A stretch of DNA of 36,044 nt from an uncultured Fidelibacterota bacterium (GTDB lineage Bacteria; Fidelibacterota; Fidelibacteria; Fidelibacterales; Fidelibacteraceae): positions 1-36,044 of the forward strand of contig CALMFL010000310.1 of NCBI GenBank assembly GCA_937862595.1. The letters run 5' to 3'. The notes beneath the pieces are model-generated. The model made no database searches. It saw only the letters and a list, made by a program, of their open reading frames with translations, and had not been told where the DNA came from. The position numbers and the translations under genes were made by a program. Numbering within the stretch: the stretch's first letter is position 1; every line of letters begins with the position of its first letter. Of this stretch, positions 23,383 through 31,526 are shown one piece after another.

Positions 23383-24143
23383 AATATCTCTTCCTTTTCC
23401 TCTCGGCCATGATCTTCATTGCCGCCTGCGGCCGCGTTGTCTTTTCGGCAGATCCCTGCGTTGCGCGTGTCAATTTCCACGTTCTTCGTCTTTCCGCTAT
23501 CCGTTCGTCCCTCGGTCCGGACGCCACTGCCGAAGAACAAAAGCGCTTCGCCGAACAGTGGGCCGACCAGAAGGTCCTTTACCTGAATGCAAAAAAACAT
23601 TTTCGTCTCGATTCCGGAATGCGGGAACAGCTCCGCAGCTATAAGGAGGACTTGCTGATCGCACGTTACAACGACGCGTTTGTGCGTCAGAAAATATTCA
23701 TTAGTGAAAATGACGTGCTGAACTATTATCAGAAACACCGCGGTGAATTCACGGCGGACCGGCGCGCCGTTTTTGCGCAGGTGTATACCTGCGCTGATCC
23801 TGAAACCGCACATGATATTTTGAATGCCTTAAAAAAAGAAAGCCGCGGCGCGGTTCAGCCGGATTTGCGGCTGTTGCGGGAAGGGGAATGTGTTGAAAAC
23901 ATCGACGTGGCGCTCTTCGCCAAAAACAACCCTTCTCTCGTCGGACCCATCCATTCCGGGGGTATCTATTATGTTATCTCTGTGCTTGAACGCTATGAGC
24001 GCAATTCAACGTTTCGCGTGGAACATGTTCGAGAGGATATCATACAAAGGCTGCACATTGAGGAATACATAAAAACCTCGCAACAAAAATTAAAAGACCT
24101 AAAGGAACGCTTTAATGTCAAAATTTTCGAAATTCCTGCTTAG
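23367..24143 (+). CDS. SurA/PpiC-like lipoprotein with degenerate isomerase domain; probable ATT start
   Basis: 258 residues from ATT 23367. Normal gene finders would choose ATG 23409 (244 residues), but that leaves only MIFIAAC before the lipobox and has no ribosome site. Reading upstream in frame gives IIHKIKYLFLFLSAMIFIAAC, a textbook lipoprotein signal. ATT 23367 has GAGGA 7 nt upstream, whereas no ATG, GTG or TTG precedes it nearby. The body has SurA-like helices (EEQKRFAEQWADQKVLYLNA; FISENDVLNYYQKHRGEF) and a short region in place of the parvulin core that lacks the usual HILI, GGDLG and FGFHII motifs. It is probably a chaperone without isomerase activity. It overlaps the preceding gene and the next one by 29 nt. 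Confidence 0.75.
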   Translation: MIHKIKYLFLFLSAMIFIAACGRVVFSADPCVARVNFHVLRLSAIRSSLGPDATAEEQKRFAEQWADQKVLYLNAKKHFRLDSGMREQLRSYKEDLLIARYNDAFVRQKIFISENDVLNYYQKHRGEFTADRRAVFAQVYTCADPETAHDILNALKKESRGAVQPDLRLLREGECVENIDVALFAKNNPSLVGPIHSGGIYYVISVLERYERNSTFRVEHVREDIIQRLHIEEYIKTSQQKLKDLKERFNVKIFEIPA

Positions 24144-25401
24144 CGCAGCCTTGCTGACGCTTGCTACACTGCTTCCCGCACAGCAGATGATCGACGGAAT
24201 TGCCGCGATCGTGGGTGAAGATATTATCCTGTATTCCGAAATGAACCAGTATGCCTTTGAGATCGCACAGCAGAACGGGCTGGACATACTCAAGAACGAG
24301 CGGGCGTTCGCGGAAATCCAGAAGCAGGCTTTGCGTTCCATTATTGACTCAAAGATCCTGCTGCTTCAGGCGGAAGCCGATTCGATCGAGATCAACGAGC
24401 GTAACGTCCAGGCGACGCTGGAACAGCAGATCCTGCAGTATGTGCAAATGGCCGGCTCGGAAGAGACCCTTGAAATGTATTTTGACATGCCGATGAAAAA
24501 GATCCGGGAATTGCTGTATGAGCGCATTAAAAGCTCCATGATATCCCAGCAGCTTCAAAGCGAGAAATTCGCCAAAATTAAAATATCCCGCCCCGAAGTG
24601 GTCGATTTTTTTGAGTCACACCGTGATTCGCTGCCCGACCTTCCCGAGCGAATTGATGTGGACCATATTCTCATAACCGAAAAGCCCTCGCCCGAATCGC
24701 GGAAGAAAACCCTGGACGTGCTTTTTCAGATACGGGACGATATTGTTTCCGGCAAGATCGCGTTTGAAGATGCCGCCCGCGAATATTCTCAGGATCCCGG
24801 TTCCGCCGAAGAGGGCGGAGATCTTGGATTTGTATCCAAAGGAACCTTTGTTCCTGAGTTTGAAAAGACCGCCTTCGGCTTGAGCGCCGGGGAAATATCC
24901 GAGCCGGTGGAAACACAATTCGGTTTTCATCTTATCCAACTGTTGGAAAAGCGCGGGGAGCTCATTCACACCCGACATATTCTGATCCCCATCACCACCT
25001 CCGAAGCAGACAATCAATATGTTATAAACATGTTATCCACAATTCGCGACAGCCTCCTTTCCGGGGGTGATTTTACGGTATTTGCCCGCAAATACAGCGA
25101 GGATCCGGACGTTTCGGCCAACGGCGGGCATCTGGGTGTGTTTGCGCTTGACAATCTTCAGATCCCGGAATTCGGCGACGTTGCAAAAACACTTATGCCC
25201 GGAGAAATTTCCGAGCCTTTTCTTTCTCCCTATGGATTTCATATCTTGAAATTAAACAAGTATTTACCTTCGGAAAAAATAACCCTTAAAAGCCATTATC
25301 CCACTCTTGAAAATATGGCGCTTAATCAAAAACAATCCGCTTTTTGGGATTCCTGGATGGATAAACTTTACGGAACATACTATGTGGAGATCAAATTCTG
25401 A
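24115..25401 (+). CDS. surA: Periplasmic chaperone / peptidylprolyl isomerase SurA-like
   Basis: 428 residues. Signal peptide MSKFSKFLLSAALLTLATLLPAQ (no lipobox, so soluble periplasmic). SurA N-terminal domain (MIDGIAAIVGEDIILYSEM, about 24-160). Parvulin 1 at about 181-272 (DVDHILITEK ... EEGGDLGFVSKG ... VETQFGFHLIQL) and parvulin 2 at about 284-377 (IHTRHILIPI ... NGGHLGVF ... LSPYGFHILKL). This is the standard SurA architecture for escorting outer-membrane beta-barrel proteins. The ATG at 24115 follows AAAGGAA and overlaps the previous gene. A consensus DnaA box (25033-25041) lies inside its coding sequence. Confidence 0.92.
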   Translation: MSKFSKFLLSAALLTLATLLPAQQMIDGIAAIVGEDIILYSEMNQYAFEIAQQNGLDILKNERAFAEIQKQALRSIIDSKILLLQAEADSIEINERNVQATLEQQILQYVQMAGSEETLEMYFDMPMKKIRELLYERIKSSMISQQLQSEKFAKIKISRPEVVDFFESHRDSLPDLPERIDVDHILITEKPSPESRKKTLDVLFQIRDDIVSGKIAFEDAAREYSQDPGSAEEGGDLGFVSKGTFVPEFEKTAFGLSAGEISEPVETQFGFHLIQLLEKRGELIHTRHILIPITTSEADNQYVINMLSTIRDSLLSGGDFTVFARKYSEDPDVSANGGHLGVFALDNLQIPEFGDVAKTLMPGEISEPFLSPYGFHILKLNKYLPSEKITLKSHYPTLENMALNQKQSAFWDSWMDKLYGTYYVEIKF

Positions 25402-25636
25402 ATAATGAACAATGTTTACGCCTTACCGCGTGCGCTGTTGTTTCTCCGTTCTTTCGTTATGTTATCCACATTTTCCACAATGTTTTCCACTTTATAAAAC
25501 AATCACAAATTACTTGTTTTAAGGGGGATTCGTGAGTTGTTCACGAAATTCACATGATTAAGAATTTTATTATGTGTTTTAAAGAAAAAGATATTAAATT
25601 AGTTACCGTAAATATTATTATTCTCAGAGGTGATAA
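25402..25636. other. Candidate replication origin / DnaA-box region upstream of dnaN
   Basis: 235-bp gap with three direct, nearly abutting DnaA-type boxes: TTATCCACA (25462-25470, perfect), TTTTCCACA (25471-25479, fits TTWTNCACA) and TTTTCCACT (25483-25491, last base off). A perfect fourth lies upstream in surA (25033-25041). To their right is an AT-rich tract (25492-25636, including TTATAAAAC, AAGAATTTTATTATG, GATATTAAATTAG and AATATTATTATT) that could serve as an unwinding element. dnaN follows at once and recF is 2 kb on. It could be oriC, or a DnaA-regulated dnaN promoter with the true origin elsewhere. Confidence 0.55.
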
Positions 25637-26749
25637 ATGAAGTTTACCGTTTCAAAAGAAAAATTTTTTCATGTGTTGCAAAAGGTCTCCAACGTAACGC
25701 CGATACGTTCGACTTTACCCATACTCAGTTGCATTCTTTTTACCGTAAAAGATAACATTCTAAAAATGCGGTCTACCGATCTTGAGATCACCATGACGGC
25801 AAGCTGTCAGGTGAAAATGGAAGAAGAGGGGGCGATTGCCATTCCAAGCAAGATCATCAAGGAAATCACCGGCGAACTTCCCGATACCGACTTGTATTTT
25901 CATATTGAAGACGAACAGGTCATCATTACAACCGGCGTGGGCGGGGAATATAAGATCATGGGTTATCCCGCCATGGAATTTCCGACAGAACCGGTGGTTG
26001 ACGACAGTAAAATGGTTACCCTGCAGGCAGATAAATTTAAACGCATCGTTGATAAAACCGGTTTTGCCGTAAGCCGGGATGAAATGAAGGTTGCGCTGAA
26101 CGGTGTTCTTTTTCAATTTCTAAGCGCAGAATTACGTGCGGTTTCAACCGACGGACACCGCCTGGTGAAATATACCTTGAAAGAATTTCAGGGAGCCGAG
26201 GATATTAAAGACATTATTGTCCCCCCGAAATTTTTGAATTTATGCGTCGCCAGCATGCGAAACGTGGATTTTGTGACCCTGCGCATCGGAGCCAACCATG
26301 TCATGCTGGAGCTTGAGGACACCACGATCTATTCGCGCATTATCGAAGAAAGATTTCCGGACTATGAAAGCGTTATTCCGGCCGAGAACGACAAAAAGAT
26401 CCGTGTGAACATTGACGATCTGATGTCCGTCGTTAAGCGCGTCGGTATTTTCGCAAGCAAGAACACCCGGCAGATATCCTTGTCTTTTTCACAGAACAGC
26501 GCACTGATCAAAGCGGAAGACATTGAAACCGCTTCGACCGCAAAAGAAAGCATCGAGCTGGAATATCAGGGAGATAATTTTGTCATCGGATACAATTCGG
26601 ATTACCTTCGTGAAATGATCCGGCATATCGACGGCGACCGGGTGGAGATACATCTGAAAAATGCGTTGATGGCCGGACTTTTCTTCCCGACGGAACAGCT
26701 TCCCGATGAAGAAATCCTCTTCCTGCTGATGCCGATCCGCCTGATATAA
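25637..26749 (+). CDS. dnaN: DNA polymerase III sliding clamp, beta subunit
   Basis: 370 residues, full length for the family, in three repeated clamp domains. Recognisable: N-terminus MKFTVSKEKFFHVLQKVSNV; PIRSTLPILSCILF; domain 2 with RIVDKTGFAVSRDEMKVALN and AVSTDGHRLVKY; domain 3 with RISL-like QISLSFSQN and the C-terminal LLMPIRL that forms part of the partner-binding cleft. Start ATG after AGAGGTG. Unlike the common dnaA-dnaN-recF order, dnaA is not upstream; surA is. It is preceded by the DnaA-box region and separated from recF by one lipoprotein gene. Confidence 0.98.
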   Translation: MKFTVSKEKFFHVLQKVSNVTPIRSTLPILSCILFTVKDNILKMRSTDLEITMTASCQVKMEEEGAIAIPSKIIKEITGELPDTDLYFHIEDEQVIITTGVGGEYKIMGYPAMEFPTEPVVDDSKMVTLQADKFKRIVDKTGFAVSRDEMKVALNGVLFQFLSAELRAVSTDGHRLVKYTLKEFQGAEDIKDIIVPPKFLNLCVASMRNVDFVTLRIGANHVMLELEDTTIYSRIIEERFPDYESVIPAENDKKIRVNIDDLMSVVKRVGIFASKNTRQISLSFSQNSALIKAEDIETASTAKESIELEYQGDNFVIGYNSDYLREMIRHIDGDRVEIHLKNALMAGLFFPTEQLPDEEILFLLMPIRLI

Positions 26750-26774
26750 TTCATAAAAAACATTAGGGGTTGAA

Positions 26775-27458
26775 ATGAAACGTATCCTCATTGTGCTGAT
26801 ATTTGGACTTTTATTTTTCTCCTGCTCCTCGTTCGTGTATTATCCCAACGGTGCGAACGCGCCGCTTCTGACGGAGAAAGACGAAATGCAGCTTGCCCTG
26901 GGGATTAAGGGTTTTGGCGGCGATATCCGGTCGGCATACGCCCTCACAAACCATTTTGGGGTTCAGGCGAATTTGAACCTGTTGAATATTGCCAATACCG
27001 AACTCGGAACCGAATACCGGAACGGGAATTACTATGCGGAAGCGGCGGCCGGGTTTTTTACCCCGGTTCTGCCTTTTCTGGTGATCGAGGCGTATGCGGG
27101 CGGCGGCCTCGGGAGAACGTTCTCTCATAATCTGGATAACGGCTCAATGCGCACCACCGATTATGGAAAAATATATCTGCAGCAGGACATCGGACTCCGT
27201 ACGCGTTTTGTAGATTTCGGAATTGCCGTCCGGGAAGCCTTTGTTCACGCCTATATGACCAAACGAGACGGCGTTGATCAAAATGTGGACGAAATGGATA
27301 TTTTTATTGAACCTATCCTGTTCCTGTCGGTCGGTCCGGAAAAATTCAAGATCAACGCGCAGGCGGGCATTTCCGACGGCATGCTCTCCTGGATCAACAG
27401 CTACGCCCCGTTTATCTTTTCGCTGGGCGTCGAATCCAGGTTTTCGCTAAAAAAATAA
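26775..27458 (+). CDS. Lipoprotein, beta-rich outer-membrane-like, unknown function
   Basis: 227 residues. Lipoprotein signal MKRILIVLIFGLLFFSC with acylation at C17. The rest is rich in alternating hydrophobic strands and Gly/Asn turns, with motifs such as AYALTNHFGVQANL, YYAEAAAGFF, EAYAGGGLGRTF and FSLGVESRF at the C-terminus. That pattern resembles an eight-stranded outer-membrane barrel or a related beta fold. Good ribosome site AGGGG before the ATG. It lies between dnaN and recF with short gaps and is probably co-transcribed. I do not recognise a named family. Confidence 0.75.
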   Translation: MKRILIVLIFGLLFFSCSSFVYYPNGANAPLLTEKDEMQLALGIKGFGGDIRSAYALTNHFGVQANLNLLNIANTELGTEYRNGNYYAEAAAGFFTPVLPFLVIEAYAGGGLGRTFSHNLDNGSMRTTDYGKIYLQQDIGLRTRFVDFGIAVREAFVHAYMTKRDGVDQNVDEMDIFIEPILFLSVGPEKFKINAQAGISDGMLSWINSYAPFIFSLGVESRFSLKK

Positions 27459-27572
27459 TCACGCCGGGTTAATATTTCCGCACCCCTCCCCGTTTCCGCA
27501 GTTGGTTTTCTTTAAATTAACGCGTATTTTTATTGCCGGGAATTCTTATAATCGCATAACGGGCAAACAGGC

Positions 27573-28670
27573 ATGCTCAAAAATTTGACCGTTAAAAACT
27601 TCCGGGTTTTTAAGGAAATATCGGTAGCGTTTTCACCGGGGATCAATATTATTCTGGGAAAAAACGGCGTGGGCAAAACCTCTATCCTGGAGGCGGTCTA
27701 TTTTATTTGTTTCACCAAGTCATTCAAGGCACAGCAAGATGTCGACATGGTCAGGATCGGGGAGTCGCACTTTCAGATCCGAACGGAGTGGGAGGAAAGC
27801 CGGGTAAAGGAAGCTCAGGGAAATTTTCTCAAACAAAAAGGCAAACGCTTCATTTTTGATCGTGAGACCATGACCCGCATGGCCGACATTATCGGCATTT
27901 TCCCGTTGGTATTCCAGTCCCCCGAGGATTACCGCGTAACCGCGGGGCCCGGTATCGAACGGCGCATGTATTTCGATCGCTTCATATCCCAGATATCACG
28001 GCCCTACCTGCAGGACCTGATGCTTTACCGCCGTCTGGTGAAGAGCCGGAATGCGCACTTGAAAGAACTGGGCGAAAAGAAACAGTATCGCTATACCCGC
28101 CAGCTTGAGGCCTATGACGTTCAATTATCGCCGCCCATGTTCCGGATCGTTGCGATGCGCGAAGGGTATGCGGAGCTGTTCAACCGCCACCTCGGGGAGC
28201 TTTACGCCGGGGCGTTTTCCGACGGGACCCAGGCGCACATCGCCTACAAGCCGTCGATCGCGGCAAAAACAGAGGAAGAGTTCAGCGCCGCACACCTCGG
28301 GCAGACGCGGGAAAACATCGAAAAAGAGATCGTTTTACGCCGGACGCTTTGGGGACCGAACTACGATAAATACATCTTTTACCGGAACAGCACCCCGCTC
28401 ATCCATTACGCCTCCCAGGGGGAACACAAATTATGGATGACCCTTCTCAAGCTTGCGGAGGGAGAGATCATTTCCGAGATCCGGCAGGAAGAGCCGGTCT
28501 ATCTTTTTGACGACCTTTTCGCCGAACTCGACGTAAACAACAGCCGGCGCATTATCGAGCGGGTGATGCACAAAAAACAGGTTCTGATAACCACCACCGA
28601 CCTGAACGACCTGCGCCGTCACGGGATGGACGCGGAGGGCGGAAAACTGAACATTATAGAGATCTCGTAA
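27573..28670 (+). CDS. recF: DNA replication and repair protein RecF
   Basis: 365 residues. SMC/ABC-type ATPase that loads RecA at gaps together with RecO and RecR. N-terminus LKNLTVKNFRVFKEI; Walker A GKNGVGKTS (29-37); QSPEDYRVTAGPGIERRMYFD; signature motif ASQGEHKLW; Walker B PVYLFDDLFAELD; D-loop region and C-terminal ITTTDLNDL. The ribosome site before the ATG is weak (AACAGG). A perfect TATAAT lies at 27547-27552, but no matching -35 is evident. A normal companion of dnaN, here separated from it by one lipoprotein gene. Confidence 0.96.
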   Translation: MLKNLTVKNFRVFKEISVAFSPGINIILGKNGVGKTSILEAVYFICFTKSFKAQQDVDMVRIGESHFQIRTEWEESRVKEAQGNFLKQKGKRFIFDRETMTRMADIIGIFPLVFQSPEDYRVTAGPGIERRMYFDRFISQISRPYLQDLMLYRRLVKSRNAHLKELGEKKQYRYTRQLEAYDVQLSPPMFRIVAMREGYAELFNRHLGELYAGAFSDGTQAHIAYKPSIAAKTEEEFSAAHLGQTRENIEKEIVLRRTLWGPNYDKYIFYRNSTPLIHYASQGEHKLWMTLLKLAEGEIISEIRQEEPVYLFDDLFAELDVNNSRRIIERVMHKKQVLITTTDLNDLRRHGMDAEGGKLNIIEIS

Positions 28671-28735
28671 AATCCGGAAATAAAAACATTTATTAATCCT
28701 GCGAAAAACGCTATATTTTCAACCTGGGAAAGCAC

Positions 28736-29563
28736 ATGGAAAAAACACATAAGCAACGACTGGTCATTGGATTCATTGGGGCGCCGATCATCCTGGCGGC
28801 CGCGTGGTTCGGCGGACTATGGTTTTTGGGACTCTTTTGCCTGATCGCGGGCTTTTCCGTTTATGAACTGCTGAAAATGGTGCACTACCCGCCGCGCGTT
28901 TTGATGATACTGGCCCTGGTCGTCACGCCGATGTGCCTTTATGCAATGTATCGCGAGCGGCTGGATATCGTATTGCTGATCCTTCTGTTTGCCGCGATCT
29001 TCACCAATATCAGCCTGCTGTTCTATAAAAAGACCGAGTACCTGAAAATGTCATTCGTAGGACCCGGATCGGTCATCTATCCCGGTTTGTGCCTGGGCAC
29101 CATGATCCTTATCCGGAATGCCGTTGTTCCAGGACCCTATGCCGATATTCTCGGAAGGAACATCACCCTTGCCGTGATCGCGGGAGTTTTTTCAACCGAT
29201 ATCGCAGCGTTCTATTTCGGAAGGATGTTCGGTAAACATCCCCTGTTTCTTTCCGTCAGCCCCAAAAAGACCATCGAAGGGGCAATAAGCGGGATGGCGG
29301 CGTGCAGTCTGTTGATGCTGATTCTCTGGCGGATCGATTTCATACCCCTGTTCGGCCTGTTTGACTATCTGGCGATCGCGATCTGCGCCGGGATATTCGG
29401 ACAAATGGGCGACCTGGTGGAATCGAAAATGAAACGGGAGATCGGCATAAAGGATTCATCCAACATTCTGCTCGAACACGGCGGGTTCCTTGACCGCTTT
29501 GATTCCCTTTCAGTCGTGGCGCCGCTGTATTGGATCTATGTGTATTTAAAATTTTTCGTTTAG
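28736..29563 (+). CDS. cdsA: Phosphatidate cytidylyltransferase
   Basis: 275 residues, about seven or eight membrane segments. Makes CDP-diacylglycerol from phosphatidic acid and CTP in the inner membrane. The C-terminal CDS signature is present (about residues 229-260): GDLVESKMKREIGIKDSS followed by LEHGGFLDRFDSL. The residues before HGG are L-E rather than the common P-G, a small departure. Also typical are FSTDIAAFYFGRMFGKH and SPKKTIEGAISG. Start after GGGAAAG. Alone between recF and the MutL-like gene. Confidence 0.95.
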   Translation: MEKTHKQRLVIGFIGAPIILAAAWFGGLWFLGLFCLIAGFSVYELLKMVHYPPRVLMILALVVTPMCLYAMYRERLDIVLLILLFAAIFTNISLLFYKKTEYLKMSFVGPGSVIYPGLCLGTMILIRNAVVPGPYADILGRNITLAVIAGVFSTDIAAFYFGRMFGKHPLFLSVSPKKTIEGAISGMAACSLLMLILWRIDFIPLFGLFDYLAIAICAGIFGQMGDLVESKMKREIGIKDSSNILLEHGGFLDRFDSLSVVAPLYWIYVYLKFFV

Positions 29564-29671
29564 GGTGGTTTTTTCTGGAAAAAACCCTACATTACACACT
29601 TGATTTGAAATTTGTTGGAAACCAGCACTTACAATCAGTTATCGCCTGATAAATGTTAAAATGAGGATTTT

Positions 29672-31489
29672 ATGAAACCGGAAGCAATCAGATCCATTCT
29701 TGCAACGGATTGCGGGAGCACGACAACGAAGGCCATCCTGATCGAAAAACAGGGTGACGAATATCGCCTGGTTGTCCGGGGAGAAGCGCCCACGACCGTT
29801 GAGGCTCCTTTTGAGGATGTTACAAAAGGGGTGTTGAATGCAGCAAAAGAAGTGGAAGAATTATGCGGTCGCCAGATATTGGACAACGACAGGATCATTA
29901 CCCCGCAAAAGGGAGATAAGGGCGTCGACATTTATATCTCGACCAGCTCGGCCGGAGGCGGTCTGCAGATGGTCGTATCGGGTATCGTCAAGGCGATGAG
30001 CGCGGAATCCGCAGAACGCGCAGCCCTGGGCGCCGGAGCCATCGTGATGGACGTTCTGGCCTCCAACGACGGCCGCCTGCCGCACGAAAAGATCCAGCGG
30101 ATCCGCCACCTGAGGCCGGATATGATCCTGCTTTCCGGCGGGACCGATTCGGGGAATATCAAGGGCGTCGTGGAAATGTCGGAATTGCTGAAAGCCGCCA
30201 ACCCCAAACCCCGGCTCGGGATCAACTATAAACTGCCGGTGATCTATGCGGGCAACCAGAAGGCAAACGGCGAAATCGAGAAAAACCTCGGCGAAGATAC
30301 CGACCTGAGCATTGTTCCGAACCTTCGCCCCGTCCTGGAAAGGGAAAATCTCGGACCGGCGCGCGACAAGATCCACGACCTGTTCATGGAACATGTCATG
30401 GCGCAGGCGCCGGGATACAAAAAACTGATGGCCATGACCGACGCGCCCATTATGCCCACGCCGGGCGCGGTGGGCGAGATCATGCAGGTGATCGCCAAAA
30501 AGGAAGGGATCACCGTGGTCGGCGTCGATATCGGAGGCGCGACCACCGACGTATTTTCCGTTTTTAAAGACCTTGAAAAAGGGGAACCCGTTTTCAACCG
30601 GACCGTAAGCGCCAACCTCGGAATGAGCTATTCCATCTCCAACGTGCTGGCCTCCGCAACCCTGCCCAATATTTTGCGCTGGGTGCCCTTCGAAATTGAC
30701 GAGGTAGACCTGCGGAACCGCATCGGCAATAAAATGATACGCCCCACCACCATCCCGCAATCCCTTGAAGAGCTGAAGATCGAACAGGCCATTTCGCGCG
30801 AAGCCCTGCGCCTTTCGTTCATCCAGCATAAAGCCTTTGCCGTGGGGCTGAAGGGCGTACAGAAAGAACGTACCATCTCCGACGCGTTTGACCAGTCCTC
30901 CTCGGGAGAAACCCTGGTCAACATGATGGACCTTGATATCCTGGTCGGTTCCGGGGGTGTTTTGTCACACGCCCCGCGCCGCCACCAGTCCGCACGCATG
31001 ATGATCGACGCCTTCCTGCCGGAGGGAATCACTCAGATCGCCGTGGATTCCATTTTTATGATGCCCCAGCTGGGCGTGCTGTCAAGCGTGCATGAAAAAG
31101 CGGCCACCGAAGTATTCAACAAGGATTGCCTGCTTCGCCTTGGAACCTGTATTGCGCCCGTCGGACCGATCAAGCCCGGGAAAGAATATGTCCATGTGAA
31201 ATTTACCCTTCCCGACGGAACGCAGGTCGACAAGTCGTATGTTCTGGGAGAAATGGAGCTGTTCGAAGCGCCCTATGAGGCGATCGAAGCCGAGATCACC
31301 CCTGCGCGCGGCATTGATGCCGGAGCAGGACCGGGACAGACGGTAAAAACGATGATTTACGGCGGACTGGTGGGCATTATCATCGACGCCCGCGGGCGGC
31401 GCCCCTTCGTCCTGCCGGAGAATCCCGGGGAACGGGTGAAGAAACTCCAGGAATGGAGTCTGGCTGTCAAAGAATTTGAGAATGCTTAA
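29672..31489 (+). CDS. GlmL/MutL-family ASKHA ATPase without a mutase neighbour
   Basis: 605 residues. N-terminal phosphate-1 motif LATDCGSTTTKAILIEK (about 9-25) and a second one, VVGVDIGGATTDVFSVF (about 282-298), mark an acetate-kinase/Hsp70/actin fold. The whole sequence resembles the glutamate mutase L family (YISTSSAGGGLQMVVSG; MILLSGGTDSGN; LPVIYAGNQKAN; LVGSGGVLSHAPRR). In clostridia MutL sits between the mutase subunits and is thought to protect or reactivate the cobalamin enzyme. No mutase subunit is present here. Instead a conserved-looking barrel-sandwich protein follows after 37 nt. Ribosome site GAGGA upstream. Biochemical role unknown. Confidence 0.85.
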   Translation: MKPEAIRSILATDCGSTTTKAILIEKQGDEYRLVVRGEAPTTVEAPFEDVTKGVLNAAKEVEELCGRQILDNDRIITPQKGDKGVDIYISTSSAGGGLQMVVSGIVKAMSAESAERAALGAGAIVMDVLASNDGRLPHEKIQRIRHLRPDMILLSGGTDSGNIKGVVEMSELLKAANPKPRLGINYKLPVIYAGNQKANGEIEKNLGEDTDLSIVPNLRPVLERENLGPARDKIHDLFMEHVMAQAPGYKKLMAMTDAPIMPTPGAVGEIMQVIAKKEGITVVGVDIGGATTDVFSVFKDLEKGEPVFNRTVSANLGMSYSISNVLASATLPNILRWVPFEIDEVDLRNRIGNKMIRPTTIPQSLEELKIEQAISREALRLSFIQHKAFAVGLKGVQKERTISDAFDQSSSGETLVNMMDLDILVGSGGVLSHAPRRHQSARMMIDAFLPEGITQIAVDSIFMMPQLGVLSSVHEKAATEVFNKDCLLRLGTCIAPVGPIKPGKEYVHVKFTLPDGTQVDKSYVLGEMELFEAPYEAIEAEITPARGIDAGAGPGQTVKTMIYGGLVGIIIDARGRRPFVLPENPGERVKKLQEWSLAVKEFENA

Positions 31490-31526
31490 TTGAGGCTCGG
31501 CTTCAAGGAATTAAAAAGGAGAATAT

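Noticed and set aside
27547-27552. TATAAT before recF
   Set aside because: Good -10 hexamer but no -35 at the right distance; too weak to call a promoter.
29567-29586. Perfect hairpin GGTTTTTT-CTGG-AAAAAACC after cdsA
   Set aside because: Stem is almost all A-T and no T-run follows, so it is not a convincing terminator; noted only as a possible weak one.
29861-30829. 322-codon minus-strand open frame
   Set aside because: Wholly antisense to the MutL-like gene; His/Asp/Gly-rich shadow composition.
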